Of a stretch of 37,849 bases of DNA, positions 8,301 to 15,255 are shown piece after piece. Location: contig NZ_JAAKEI010000028.1 of the NCBI RefSeq assembly GCF_011039085.1, positions 1 to 37,849 on the forward strand, read 5' to 3'. Source of the DNA: Desulfovibrio sp. ZJ369. Lineage in GTDB: Bacteria; Desulfobacterota; Desulfovibrionia; Desulfovibrionales; Desulfovibrionaceae. Every line of letters starts with the position of its first letter. Position 1 is the first letter of the stretch. A program made the translations under genes and the position numbers. Under the pieces are notes generated by a model, which worked only from the letters and a program-made list of their open reading frames with translations, made no database searches and was not told where the DNA came from.

Positions 8301-10208
8301 GCGCTTGATCGAGGAGACCAACTTTTGCGAAATGGACAGGCGCTTCCCCAACCCTTCCTCATCCTTGGACTGTTCCTGACAATATTGCTCCCATGTCTTT
8401 CCTTCAATGGATGGAATGATGAGGTATAAGCCGTTTTCGCTTATCCCGAAATCCAATGGGGCCGCGATATTCAATTGACTTCGCTGCGCCAGCTGACATC
8501 GCGTAAGGAAATTATAAATCTTGCGGTTCGCAGAGGATTCACCCGGTTTTGGCAATAAAGCAGGCCATAGTTTCAAGATGCATTTGGCATCATTAATCTT
8601 GCAATCGTAGCTTTGGCGTCCTTCCCTATTCTCTGGTTGGGACAGAGGAGGCCATTGCACATATGGAATCACGCCAGACTGATAGAACCCCGCCAGTTCC
8701 CGCATAACGGTCTCATCGTCCGCTTGCGGCAAATATGTGCTGAAATCAAGCTTTGAAAACTCCTCCATCATGTCTTGGGCAGACCTATACCGATCGGACG
8801 GATCAATTTCTATGGATTTTTTTATCCATTTATTGAGTATACCATTAAATTGATCCTCTCTCGGATTTTGCCATTGCAATGATGTTTCATCGGTTTTGAT
8901 ATCCTCCCCGAACGCGACTCGATATATTATTGCCCCTAGTTGGTATACGTCCATCCGCAAGGCATCTATTTCATCTTTGTCCGATTTAAGTTTTTCTTCC
9001 GGCATAGGTATGGCACTTGAGGACATGAATTCCCGTATATCGCTCACACTCACTTTGGAAATATTTTCCGGGAATTTTGCTGTCATGAACCCGGAGAGCA
9101 ATATTGATTTTGAATAATCAGCAAACCAGAGCCTTTCTAGAGATATGTCCCTATGCGCGATTCCCAATTTGTGCAATTCAACGAAAGGAGTCAGGATATC
9201 CCGGATGAGGTTTATCTTCTTGGCAGGCGTATCAATTTTATTAATATATGTGTCAAGACGAGTCAGTGGGGGGTGCTGATAGACTTCAATGAAATCTTCC
9301 TCAATTTCTCCTTCCATGGAGGAATGCCGTGGAGACATGAGGTAATCTTTCTGGACTTGGGGGGCCTCGGCTTCGACATATTCAATGACGCGGCGTTCCC
9401 GCAAGGCGATCCTCGCCCTTGATGCCTGATCCAGGCCGTAAGGCCAAAGCTGGCTAAAATCCCAGCAGCGCAAGAGCGCCTCCAGTTTCGCCTGTTCGTG
9501 ATGCTCGACGTTGTATTCTGTATAGAAGTTTTTCGGGTGCTTGAATATGGCTTTATCCGAATCCGGAACCAGGAATCCCTCAACGAGCCTGTGTTTGGGT
9601 TTTATGAAGTTACCGCCCTTGAACCAGTTCTCAAATATCTTTATCTGGCTGTCCTCGTTTGGCCTTTTCAGCTGTCCCGTGTTGAACAGCCACTCCTGCT
9701 CCTGCTTGCGGTGCATGGGGAGCATGCGATTGTAGTTATCCGTGCTATCATTGAGTTTGAGAAATTCATCAAGGGTAAATACGACCTTCTTCTCAGAATC
9801 CGGTAAGTTGCCCAATTTCGAAGAACCGGACAGGATGATGGCGTAATCCACGATGTAGAAGCCACCCCAAAGATTTTTCAACTCACTATCAAATAATGAG
9901 CCCAATCTTTGGGCATGCTGGCGCTTTATATATACTGGAGATGGATATGTCCTCGTTTTTCCATCTATGAACGTCTGTGTCCATTGCCGCCCATCTGAAT
10001 TTATCACGCCTGCCCATTCCTTGATCTCGCACAGGATGAAACGATCATGGGTTATGAGCAGAAGATCGATTTCCATGCTCCCCTGCCTATCATTGACAAG
10101 GAATGACGCATAACCGCGCCATGTGTTGCGGAACTGATTCTTGATTGCGGTGATTGCCTTGACCTCGGACGCTTTCAAACCATCAGGGCTGCAAATTTCA
10201 ATTTCCAT
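5355..10208 (-). CDS. NERD nuclease - pseudokinase - protein kinase - SF1 (COG1112) helicase, Mokosh MkoA-like
   Basis: The protein has 1617 residues from the ATG at 10208, chosen because GGGGA lies 7 bases upstream; a TTG ten codons earlier has no Shine-Dalgarno. Domains in order: a NERD nuclease-like domain (about 10-150; EIDLLL with D48, then EIK with E61 and K63); a degenerate kinase domain (about 205-490; HRD at 352-354, but the following Asn is Arg and the DFG Asp is Ser); a second kinase domain with good motifs (Lys 546, HGDLKPDN at 644-651, DFF at 667-669); and an SF1 helicase (about 1040-1590; GPPGTGKT 1064-1071, DEAA 1325-1328, GDHKQL 1349-1354, QYRM 1397-1400, YQGSE 1531-1535, INVALSRAK 1561-1569). 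A kinase fused to a COG1112 helicase plus a second gene is, to my knowledge, the layout of Mokosh type I anti-phage systems. Domains are seen; the defence role is inferred. Confidence 0.88.
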   Translation of the reverse strand: MEIEICSPDGLKASEVKAITAIKNQFRNTWRGYASFLVNDRQGSMEIDLLLITHDRFILCEIKEWAGVINSDGRQWTQTFIDGKTRTYPSPVYIKRQHAQRLGSLFDSELKNLWGGFYIVDYAIILSGSSKLGNLPDSEKKVVFTLDEFLKLNDSTDNYNRMLPMHRKQEQEWLFNTGQLKRPNEDSQIKIFENWFKGGNFIKPKHRLVEGFLVPDSDKAIFKHPKNFYTEYNVEHHEQAKLEALLRCWDFSQLWPYGLDQASRARIALRERRVIEYVEAEAPQVQKDYLMSPRHSSMEGEIEEDFIEVYQHPPLTRLDTYINKIDTPAKKINLIRDILTPFVELHKLGIAHRDISLERLWFADYSKSILLSGFMTAKFPENISKVSVSDIREFMSSSAIPMPEEKLKSDKDEIDALRMDVYQLGAIIYRVAFGEDIKTDETSLQWQNPREDQFNGILNKWIKKSIEIDPSDRYRSAQDMMEEFSKLDFSTYLPQADDETVMRELAGFYQSGVIPYVQWPPLSQPENREGRQSYDCKINDAKCILKLWPALLPKPGESSANRKIYNFLTRCQLAQRSQLNIAAPLDFGISENGLYLIIPSIEGKTWEQYCQEQSKDEEGLGKRLSISQKLVSSIKRLHESDLAHGDLKPDNIIVTVTDGEEDGLLIDFFDMDQNGNPLYNTEYAPQSQHGPFGRDIYATYCIVDEMFSRCGEYAKDIRAEIRRAIGQNSQDVPVSLTPLQETLLNAGKSGGNEVEEIILYMGKRTSNKTSIAPYSVDYYVTKDDMDARNSRIFINGAKEKIAIYYDTSGGKRDIKHIKSSRISPSELFKESGNKFAKKFRCNLLCDTGNGDNTNFFNKIFELFDDGESSITQSENTDGQMRGHSQSLGSIWEQLHREEFERYPKVTVLECEELSDKVLSVEIEENIDTLEMDKADIIEVTDGDPDHPWRFGELDLSRSHGNKLIIKKSGYKKIRRKGVLQLRDQMSVISWTRRKDALARILRQESLIPDLLSLFEKGESKSRQKIRDLPEPSLDLWELYGKYLDSDKMKAFKHILSGQLNVIMGPPGTGKTTLLSVLLDYLVRLPDIGRILLVSQSHIAVNEVAERARHVMNEVNGELGKGETDISCLMIRLGDREKVSDKLLDIHVDALQCQYRTAFLRDLENRLAALAKRLMLPTAFILEAASLYRNIGSELHQYGQLNASKPQGNADEQSISRRKQRIYNLLYNKFSEYTDSPESIFESSDMQKALLNCIASRYKINNPCQISKLNSVLSITHQWYLRLSADSDSFAGFMARTRKLVIGTLVGIGKSAYDIASHRYDIAIIDEAARASASELAVAMQSARRVILVGDHKQLLPHYDIGVINDVARKLKTDAHEVAKTDFERAYKCNDGIMLSKQYRMQEPICSLISEVFYDGRLTTGIDREACIGKQEPWNSAVCWIDTSNLNITEQSIGTSKANEMESNIICCQLKCLTEDDNAMGTLKEWSENGKKYPIGIITGYSQQVKELKRRLDEAWADPIREMIRIDTIDSYQGSENRIIILSLVRDNPKQKTGFMNDESRINVALSRAKNHLLIVGASRMWQNSPCALNRVFTFIKKKTLDSTREYQIINLDSQMEN

Positions 10209-10326
10209 TAGGTCTTCCCCAAAATTATTGCTGGCCAATAAGATGGTATTTGAAGTTGAGATATAAACGCTGCAAGCAGGATTCCGAGCAGATGGGTAGA
10301 AGAGGAAGTCGGCAGGGCCTGAGTAT

Positions 10327-10929
10327 TCATTCTCGACTCAGGCATTCAAAAATCAATTTATCCAGCAAATCGATGTCGCCGGAGATTGTTCCTTCCATAT
10401 AGCGATCATACACAGATACATTATCGGGCGGGTTCAAATTGAGCTTCCAACCTTTTTCCAAAGCCAGCAGCCGTAAGAATTCACGCTGAGTACGCCCGTT
10501 TCCCTCCCTGAACGGATGCAGGTAATTGACGGAATCCAAAATTTCAGCCAACTTGCGGGATAACAGCTTTTTATGATGCGGCTCCAACCGCTTATATTCA
10601 GCAATCAATCCGTCAATATAAGAAAGCGCCGTATTGAAACGATAGAGGGGGAAAAACTGTTTTCCGCCCTTGCTTATCTCCACCGTTCGCTTTTGTCCGG
10701 CCCATTTATAAATATCCTGAAATAAATACTGATGAATGGAAAAAATTGTCTCTGAACCGGTGATCTGGATAGGATTTACCCATAATTCTTGTGATCGTCG
10801 TGCCGTAGCCCCTGCTTCTGCAAACTGCAATGCTTTGCTATCAGCGATATTCCCAATATTACGCAGGATACCTGTCTGTGGATCAGTGTAAATATAATCA
10901 GGGTCAACGTAGATATAGCTAGTTGGCAT
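10327..10929 (-). CDS. fic: Fic-domain AMP-transferase toxin
   Basis: Fic toxins transfer AMP to target proteins such as topoisomerases. The 200-residue protein carries the full active-site motif HPFREGNGRTQR at 138-149 (catalytic H138) and a flap segment near GKQFFP at 89-94. The ATG at 10929 starts inside the end of the upstream antitoxin gene (11-base overlap), so I prefer it to earlier in-frame starts, which would read through the antitoxin gene. Pairing with a separate antitoxin marks it as a class I Fic protein of the VbhT/VbhA type. Here it is a stand-alone toxin with no secretion (BID) domain. It lies 118 bases upstream of the Mokosh-like operon on the same strand. Confidence 0.92.
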   Translation of the reverse strand: MPTSYIYVDPDYIYTDPQTGILRNIGNIADSKALQFAEAGATARRSQELWVNPIQITGSETIFSIHQYLFQDIYKWAGQKRTVEISKGGKQFFPLYRFNTALSYIDGLIAEYKRLEPHHKKLLSRKLAEILDSVNYLHPFREGNGRTQREFLRLLALEKGWKLNLNPPDNVSVYDRYMEGTISGDIDLLDKLIFECLSRE

Positions 10930-11146
10930 ACGCTTTATCCACTGCCGCCCGGATAAACGCATCAAAGCTGATTTTACCCGTCGTATAGTCGCGGATAATC
11001 TCAATGCCCCGTCTGGTTGGCTCATAGCCCTCGAACATATTTGAACCGATGGCCGCCGCCGCACTCTCCCAAGCTTCCAGTGAGGGAAAGGGGACGCCCA
11101 TAATGGTCAGGGCTTCACGGTCTATGGATATGGGAGTATAAGACAT
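10919..11146 (-). CDS. VbhA-like antitoxin of the Fic toxin
   Basis: The protein has 75 residues. The ATG at 11146 has AAGGAG about 8 bases upstream. Class I Fic antitoxins block ATP binding through an inhibitory helix with the motif (S/T)xxxE(G/N); SNMFEG here fits exactly. It is followed by YEPTRRGIEIIRDYTTGKIS, typical of the VbhA domain. The gene overlaps the start of fic by 11 bases, which keeps antitoxin and toxin production coupled. An upstream in-frame extension exists but lacks a ribosome binding site. Confidence 0.88.
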   Translation of the reverse strand: MSYTPISIDREALTIMGVPFPSLEAWESAAAAIGSNMFEGYEPTRRGIEIIRDYTTGKISFDAFIRAAVDKAYAN

Positions 11147-11278
11147 TTTTGCAGCTCCTTGGCGCTTGTGTCCCATCATAGCAGGCGGAATTTGAGGCGG
11201 CAAGAGAGAGGCAAAACCCTGTAGTGCAAGACTCTGAACAAAGGCCCTCAGACCAGAACCCCGGTAATAAATCCGGTT

Positions 11279-11372
11279 TGTTGGTACGGACGTTGGTATG
11301 AAAAATTTTAATATTTTTTATTTCAATAAAAATAAATAGATATACTTATAGCCTGTTCCCGCCCTCGCACCA
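11279..11372. other. Candidate attachment site: tRNA 3'-end fragment with adjacent arm-like repeats
   Basis: TTCCCGCCCTCGCACCA at 11356-11372 looks like the last 17 bases of a tRNA gene (3' T-arm, acceptor strand, CCA), perhaps a tRNA-Leu with a GCGAGGG 5' strand. The rest of a tRNA is absent: upstream is AT-rich DNA with GTTGGTA repeated at 11279 and 11289. This is what remains at the far end of an element integrated at a tRNA 3' end. The tRNA identity is inferred. Confidence 0.5.
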
Positions 11373-11388
11373 GGTAAGAATCCAACTG

Positions 11389-11430
11389 AGTCCCGCAAGG
11401 TTCAAAAAGCCTTGCGGGACTTGGCTTTTT
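11389..11430 (+). terminator. Intrinsic terminator next to tRNA fragment
   Basis: A perfect 12-base stem, AGTCCCGCAAGG (11389-11400) and CCTTGCGGGACT (11410-11421), with a 9-base loop is followed by TGGCTTTTT. It lies 16 bases after the tRNA-like CCA, where a tRNA gene's own terminator would be. This supports reading 11356-11372 as a displaced tRNA end. Confidence 0.65.
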
Positions 11431-11484
11431 GGGCGATGGCACGTCCAACAGGGTGTCGTAAAAAGCGGGGAGAACCAGCAAAAA

Positions 11485-11545
11485 TGACGGTATTTATTGC
11501 GGTATGAGCCGATACGGAGGAAACGCGGCCCGAAAAATACCGTCA
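11485..11545. repeat. Inverted repeat upstream of integrase remnant, possible integrase arm sites
   Basis: TGACGGTATTT at 11485-11495 is repeated inverted as AAATACCGTCA at 11535-11545. Related GCGGTATG and GATACGG words lie between them. Short repeats of this kind between a tRNA end and the integrase start are often integrase arm-binding sites. Function is inferred from position. Confidence 0.4.
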
Positions 11546-11579
11546 CCCTGCAACGCCTTGCCAGCAAAGGATTTGAGCC

Positions 11580-11666
11580 ATGCCACTGACCGACACCATG
11601 CTCAGGAATGTGAAGTCCGACGGTACTCCGGCGAAGCTCGCCGACTCTGAAGGCTTGTACCTTTGA
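11580..11666 (+). pseudogene. P4-type tyrosine integrase, first 28 codons only
   Basis: From the ATG at 11580 (AAGGA 8 bases upstream) the frame reads MPLTDTMLRNVKSDGTPAKL and then ADSEGLYL before TGA at 11664. This is the characteristic opening of P4-family integrases (MPLTDT-I-NAKP---LADG-GLYL). The stop lies exactly where the hairpin repeat begins, and no catalytic domain follows. The insertion or deletion that brought in the R-M cassette removed the rest. Together with the upstream tRNA-like end it marks the left edge of a second island. Confidence 0.75.
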
Positions 11667-11696
11667 CTTTCATGAAAAGTCAAAGGTAATCTGCTC
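11658..11696. repeat. Hairpin repeat, left copy flanking the R-M operon
   Basis: ACCTTTGACTTT (11659-11670), a 5-base loop, then AAAGTCAAAGGT (11676-11687) followed by AATCTGCTC. The right copy at 18381-18427 has the same core and loop size but a longer stem, because here the left-arm bases GAGCAGATT are missing. The repeat interrupts the integrase frame. It may be the scar of a small mobile element or a recombination site that bounded the R-M cassette. Confidence 0.7.
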
Positions 11697-11956
11697 TGGT
11701 TTGCCGACTGCAACGCGTATTCAGCCACGCAAATCTGGACTCCGGCCGGATCGGCAACCTGACGGCATACACACCGGAACTGCCTTGGATCGGGCAGAAA
11801 TACCCCAAGGGCATCGTATGGTTTTGCCTTTTGGGCGGACAAGATATAGAATATACCGGCCTTTTCTGTCGGGCAGCCTCCGTAAGGGCCGGAGACCGAC
11901 TCCATGAATTTCTAAAATTTTTCCGACAGAAAGGCCGGATATTGCCTGCAGGATAA
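11690..11956 (+). pseudogene. Open frame without start codon, possible 3' gene fragment
   Basis: Between the left hairpin repeat and hsdR one frame stays open for 88 codons and ends at TAA 11954-11956. It has no ATG. The segment from about 11762 reads like protein (TAYTPELPWIGQKYPKGIVW and onward, ending HEFLKFFRQKGRILPAG). It could be the C-terminal piece of a gene cut by the hairpin repeat. I do not recognise a family, and it may be chance. The last third also holds an inverted repeat (11856-11938) that could be a regulatory element for hsdR. Confidence 0.3.
11856..11938. repeat. Inverted repeat upstream of hsdR
   Basis: CCGGCCTTTTCTGTCGG (11856-11872) and CCGACAGAAAGGCCGG (11923-11938) are inverted copies differing by one A/T, separated by 50 bases. 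The right arm ends 44 bases before the hsdR start codon. It may regulate the R-M operon or be another small repeat element; the sequence does not decide. Confidence 0.5.
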
Positions 11957-11982
11957 ACGATATCTGCTTTTGGGGAGAGGGC

Positions 11983-14900
11983 ATGGCGTCCAACTTTGCG
12001 TTTCTGCACGAAAAATTCCCGGAGCTGGCCGAACTGGGCATGCTGGCCGAACGCTATCTGCGTTCGGATCCGCAGTCCTGCCTGATGAAGGCGGGCCTGC
12101 TGTGCGAAGGCATGATCCGGGTCATGTGCGCTCTGGACGACGTCACCCTGCCCGATCATTGCGACGCGGTGGAGCGTATCAACATTCTCCAGCGGCGCGA
12201 GGCGCTGCCCGCGGATGTCGCCGCCGCCTTTCACCTGATGCGACGGGTTCGCAACAAGGCAGCCCACGAAGGGATGAAACTGCCCGAAGAAAAAATTCTT
12301 CACTTTTTGCAGATCACGCACAGCCTGTGCGGATGGTTTTTTCAGACCTGCGGCGATGCATCCTATCGGCAACAGGCTTTTGTCGCGCCTCAGGATGCCG
12401 AAAGCGCCGGGCCGTCTCCGTCCGAATCAAGAGCGGAAGCCGGGCAGGCAAACGCCCTGGCGGATCAGGCCGTTTCCCGCGCCGCGCAGGCCTCTGCCGT
12501 GCCGGAAGACATCCGCCGCAAACGCGCCGCCGTTGCCGCGGGCAAGCGCCATGTGTCCGAGGCCGAAACCCGGTATCTCATTGACGAACAACTCAGAAAA
12601 GTGGGCTGGGAGGCGGATTCCGAAAGCCTGCGCCATTCCCTCGGCACGCGACCGCAAGCCGGGCGAAATCTGGCCATAGCCGAATGGCCCACGGATTCCT
12701 CTGTGGGCAACAGGGGCTTTGCCGACTATGCGCTGTTTGTGGGGACGCGGCTGGTGGGCATCATTGAGGCCAAGGCCAGCCACAAGGACATCCCCGCTGT
12801 GCTCGACCATCAATGCAAGGACTACGCCCGCCATATCCGCAAGGAGCACCACGCCTGCACCACAGGCGAGTGGCGCGGCTTCCGCGTGCCCTTTCTCTTT
12901 GCCGCCAACGGCAGACCCTATATCCGGCAGTATGAGGAAAAATCCGGCATCTGGTTTCAGGATGTGCGCAATGCGTCCAATGCGCCCCAGGCCCTGCACG
13001 GCTGGATGAGCCCCACCGGTCTGGAAGAGCTTCTGGATCGCGATATTGCTCAGGGCAACCAACGCCTTGCAGCCATGTCCGCCGACTTTCTCACCGATAA
13101 AAACGGCCTCAATCTGCGGGAATATCAGCTCCGCGCCGTTGAAGCCGCCGAACGGGCCGTGAGGGACGGCGCGCAAACGGTTCTGCTGGCTATGGCCACG
13201 GGGACGGGCAAAACCCGGACAGTGCTGGGCATGATGTACCGCTTTTTGAAAAGCGGGCGCTTCCGCCGCATCCTGTTCCTTGTGGATCGCAATGCGCTGG
13301 GGACGCAGGCTCTGGACGTATTCAAGGATGTAAAGCTGGAGGAACTGCATCCCCTGGACGAAATCTACGCTATCAACGGGCTGACGGAGAAGGGGATCGA
13401 CAGGGAAACCCGCGTCCACGTCGCCACTGTGCAGGGCATGGTCAAACGCATTCTGTACAGTGAGGGCAGCGAATCCATGCCCGCGGTCACTGACTATGAT
13501 CTGATCATCGTGGATGAAGCGCACCGGGGCTATATCCTTGACCGGGAAATGACCGACGATGAGCAGTTGTACCGCGATCAGCGCGACTACCAGAGCAAAT
13601 ACCGCGAGGTCATCGACTATTTTCAGGCGGTCAAAATCGCCCTGACGGCCACGCCCGCGCTCCAGACCACGCGGATTTTCGGTTCGCCCGTGTTCAGCTA
13701 CTCCTACCGGGAGGCGGTCATTGACGGTTTTCTGGTGGATCATGACGCCCCGCACCAGCTCAGCACGACTCTCAGTGAACAGGGCATTCACTACAAGCCC
13801 GGCGATACGGTTGCCATCTGCGACCCGCTCACCGGCGAAGTTACCAACAGCGAACTGCTGGAAGACGAACTTGATTTTGACGTGGACGACTTCAACAAGA
13901 CCGTCATCAATGAAAACTTCAACCGCGAGATTTTGCGGGAACTCGCCAAAGATATTGATCCCGAGGATGCTTCCTCCGGCAAGACGCTCATTTATGCCGT
14001 CAATGACCATCACGCGGACATGATCGTCCGCATCCTCAAGGAGATTTACGCCGGGGAGCTGGTGGATACAGATGCCGTCATGAAGATCACCGGCAGCATC
14101 GGCAATCGCAGGAATATTGACGCGGCCATACGGCGCTTCAAGAATGAAAGTCTCCCCAGCATCGTCGTGACGGTGGATCTGCTCACCACCGGCATTGACG
14201 TCCCTGAGATCACCCGCCTTGTCTTCCTGCGTCGGGTAAAGTCCCGTATTCTGTTTGAACAGATGCTGGGCCGTGCCACCAGGCTTTGCCCGGACATCGA
14301 AAAAACGCATTTTGAAGTGTACGATGCCGTGGGCCTGTACACGGCCCTTGAGTCGCTGACCACCATGAAACCGGTGGTCAGCAATCCGGCGGCCAGCTTC
14401 TCCCAGCTTCTGGACGGCCTGGAGACAATGGAGGAGCCTCCGCAAATCCTGAACCAGATCAACCAGATTCTTGCCAGACTGCAACGCCGCAAGCGCTCCA
14501 TGACGGAGGAACTCAGGCAACACTTTGCCGATATGGCCGGCGGCGCACCCGACGCCTTCATTGAGCGCGTACAGGATTTGTGCCCGCGTGAGGCAAAGGC
14601 GCTGCTGCTTTCCAGACGCGATGTGTTTGCGCTCATGCAAAGTGAGGAAGGCCCTGCGGGCCGCCGCCCCGTGGTTCTTTCCGATACGCCGGATGCGCTC
14701 GCCAGCCATACGCGGGGCTACGGCAAGGATAATCTCCGCCCCGGCGACTATCTGGAATCCTTTGCCCGCTTTGTACGGGAACAGCGCGACACGATAGCGG
14801 CCCTGAACATCATCTGCACGCGCCCGGCCGATCTCAGCCGCGCAAGCCTCAAGAGTCTGCGTCTGGCTCTGGGGCGGGAGGGCTTTACCGTCCGACAGCT

Positions 14901-15255
14901 CAATTCCGCCCTTTCCCGGATGAGCAATACGGATATAGCCGCCGATATTATCGGCCTCATTCGCCGCTATGGCGTCAATGCCGAACTTCTGGGGCACGAG
15001 GAGCGCATCCGCCGCGCCGTGGCCCGGCTGAAGCGGGCGCACAGCTTTTCCAGAGGTGAAGAGAAATGGATTGACCGCATGGAAAAGTATCTGCTCAATG
15101 AGTCCGTGCTTTCGGTACGCACCTTTGACGAAAGCGTCACCTTCCGGGACAGGGGCGGCTTTGCCGCGCTGAACAAACTCTTCCACAACCAGCTGGAAAG
15201 CATTGTAACGGAACTCAATACCTATCTGTATGACGACGGGGGCCTTGCCGCATGA
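11983..15255 (+). CDS. hsdR: Type I restriction enzyme subunit R with N-terminal DUF4145
   Basis: HsdR supplies ATP-driven DNA translocation and cleavage to the type I complex. The 1090-residue protein starts at ATG 11983, with GGGGAG 5 bases upstream. Residues 1-125 form a DUF4145 domain, then a variable linker. The nuclease core of PD-(D/E)xK type is ADYALF with D248 and EAK at 262-264. The helicase motor follows with ATGTGKT at 405-411 and DEAH at 511-514, and SF2 motifs V/VI around LTTGIDVPE and QMLGRATR. The C-terminal 250 residues match the EcoKI-like R-subunit tail. The stop overlaps the hsdM start (ATGA), so the genes are translationally coupled. All key motifs are intact. Confidence 0.95.
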   Translation: MASNFAFLHEKFPELAELGMLAERYLRSDPQSCLMKAGLLCEGMIRVMCALDDVTLPDHCDAVERINILQRREALPADVAAAFHLMRRVRNKAAHEGMKLPEEKILHFLQITHSLCGWFFQTCGDASYRQQAFVAPQDAESAGPSPSESRAEAGQANALADQAVSRAAQASAVPEDIRRKRAAVAAGKRHVSEAETRYLIDEQLRKVGWEADSESLRHSLGTRPQAGRNLAIAEWPTDSSVGNRGFADYALFVGTRLVGIIEAKASHKDIPAVLDHQCKDYARHIRKEHHACTTGEWRGFRVPFLFAANGRPYIRQYEEKSGIWFQDVRNASNAPQALHGWMSPTGLEELLDRDIAQGNQRLAAMSADFLTDKNGLNLREYQLRAVEAAERAVRDGAQTVLLAMATGTGKTRTVLGMMYRFLKSGRFRRILFLVDRNALGTQALDVFKDVKLEELHPLDEIYAINGLTEKGIDRETRVHVATVQGMVKRILYSEGSESMPAVTDYDLIIVDEAHRGYILDREMTDDEQLYRDQRDYQSKYREVIDYFQAVKIALTATPALQTTRIFGSPVFSYSYREAVIDGFLVDHDAPHQLSTTLSEQGIHYKPGDTVAICDPLTGEVTNSELLEDELDFDVDDFNKTVINENFNREILRELAKDIDPEDASSGKTLIYAVNDHHADMIVRILKEIYAGELVDTDAVMKITGSIGNRRNIDAAIRRFKNESLPSIVVTVDLLTTGIDVPEITRLVFLRRVKSRILFEQMLGRATRLCPDIEKTHFEVYDAVGLYTALESLTTMKPVVSNPAASFSQLLDGLETMEEPPQILNQINQILARLQRRKRSMTEELRQHFADMAGGAPDAFIERVQDLCPREAKALLLSRRDVFALMQSEEGPAGRRPVVLSDTPDALASHTRGYGKDNLRPGDYLESFARFVREQRDTIAALNIICTRPADLSRASLKSLRLALGREGFTVRQLNSALSRMSNTDIAADIIGLIRRYGVNAELLGHEERIRRAVARLKRAHSFSRGEEKWIDRMEKYLLNESVLSVRTFDESVTFRDRGGFAALNKLFHNQLESIVTELNTYLYDDGGLAA

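Noticed and set aside
11346..11567. Minus-strand frame over the att and terminator region
   Set aside because: It crosses the terminator stem and the integrase upstream repeats, with no coding features.
12427..15186. A 919-codon open frame antisense to hsdR
   Set aside because: It mirrors the GC-rich codon usage of hsdR, which has every expected motif. The antisense protein shows no family features.
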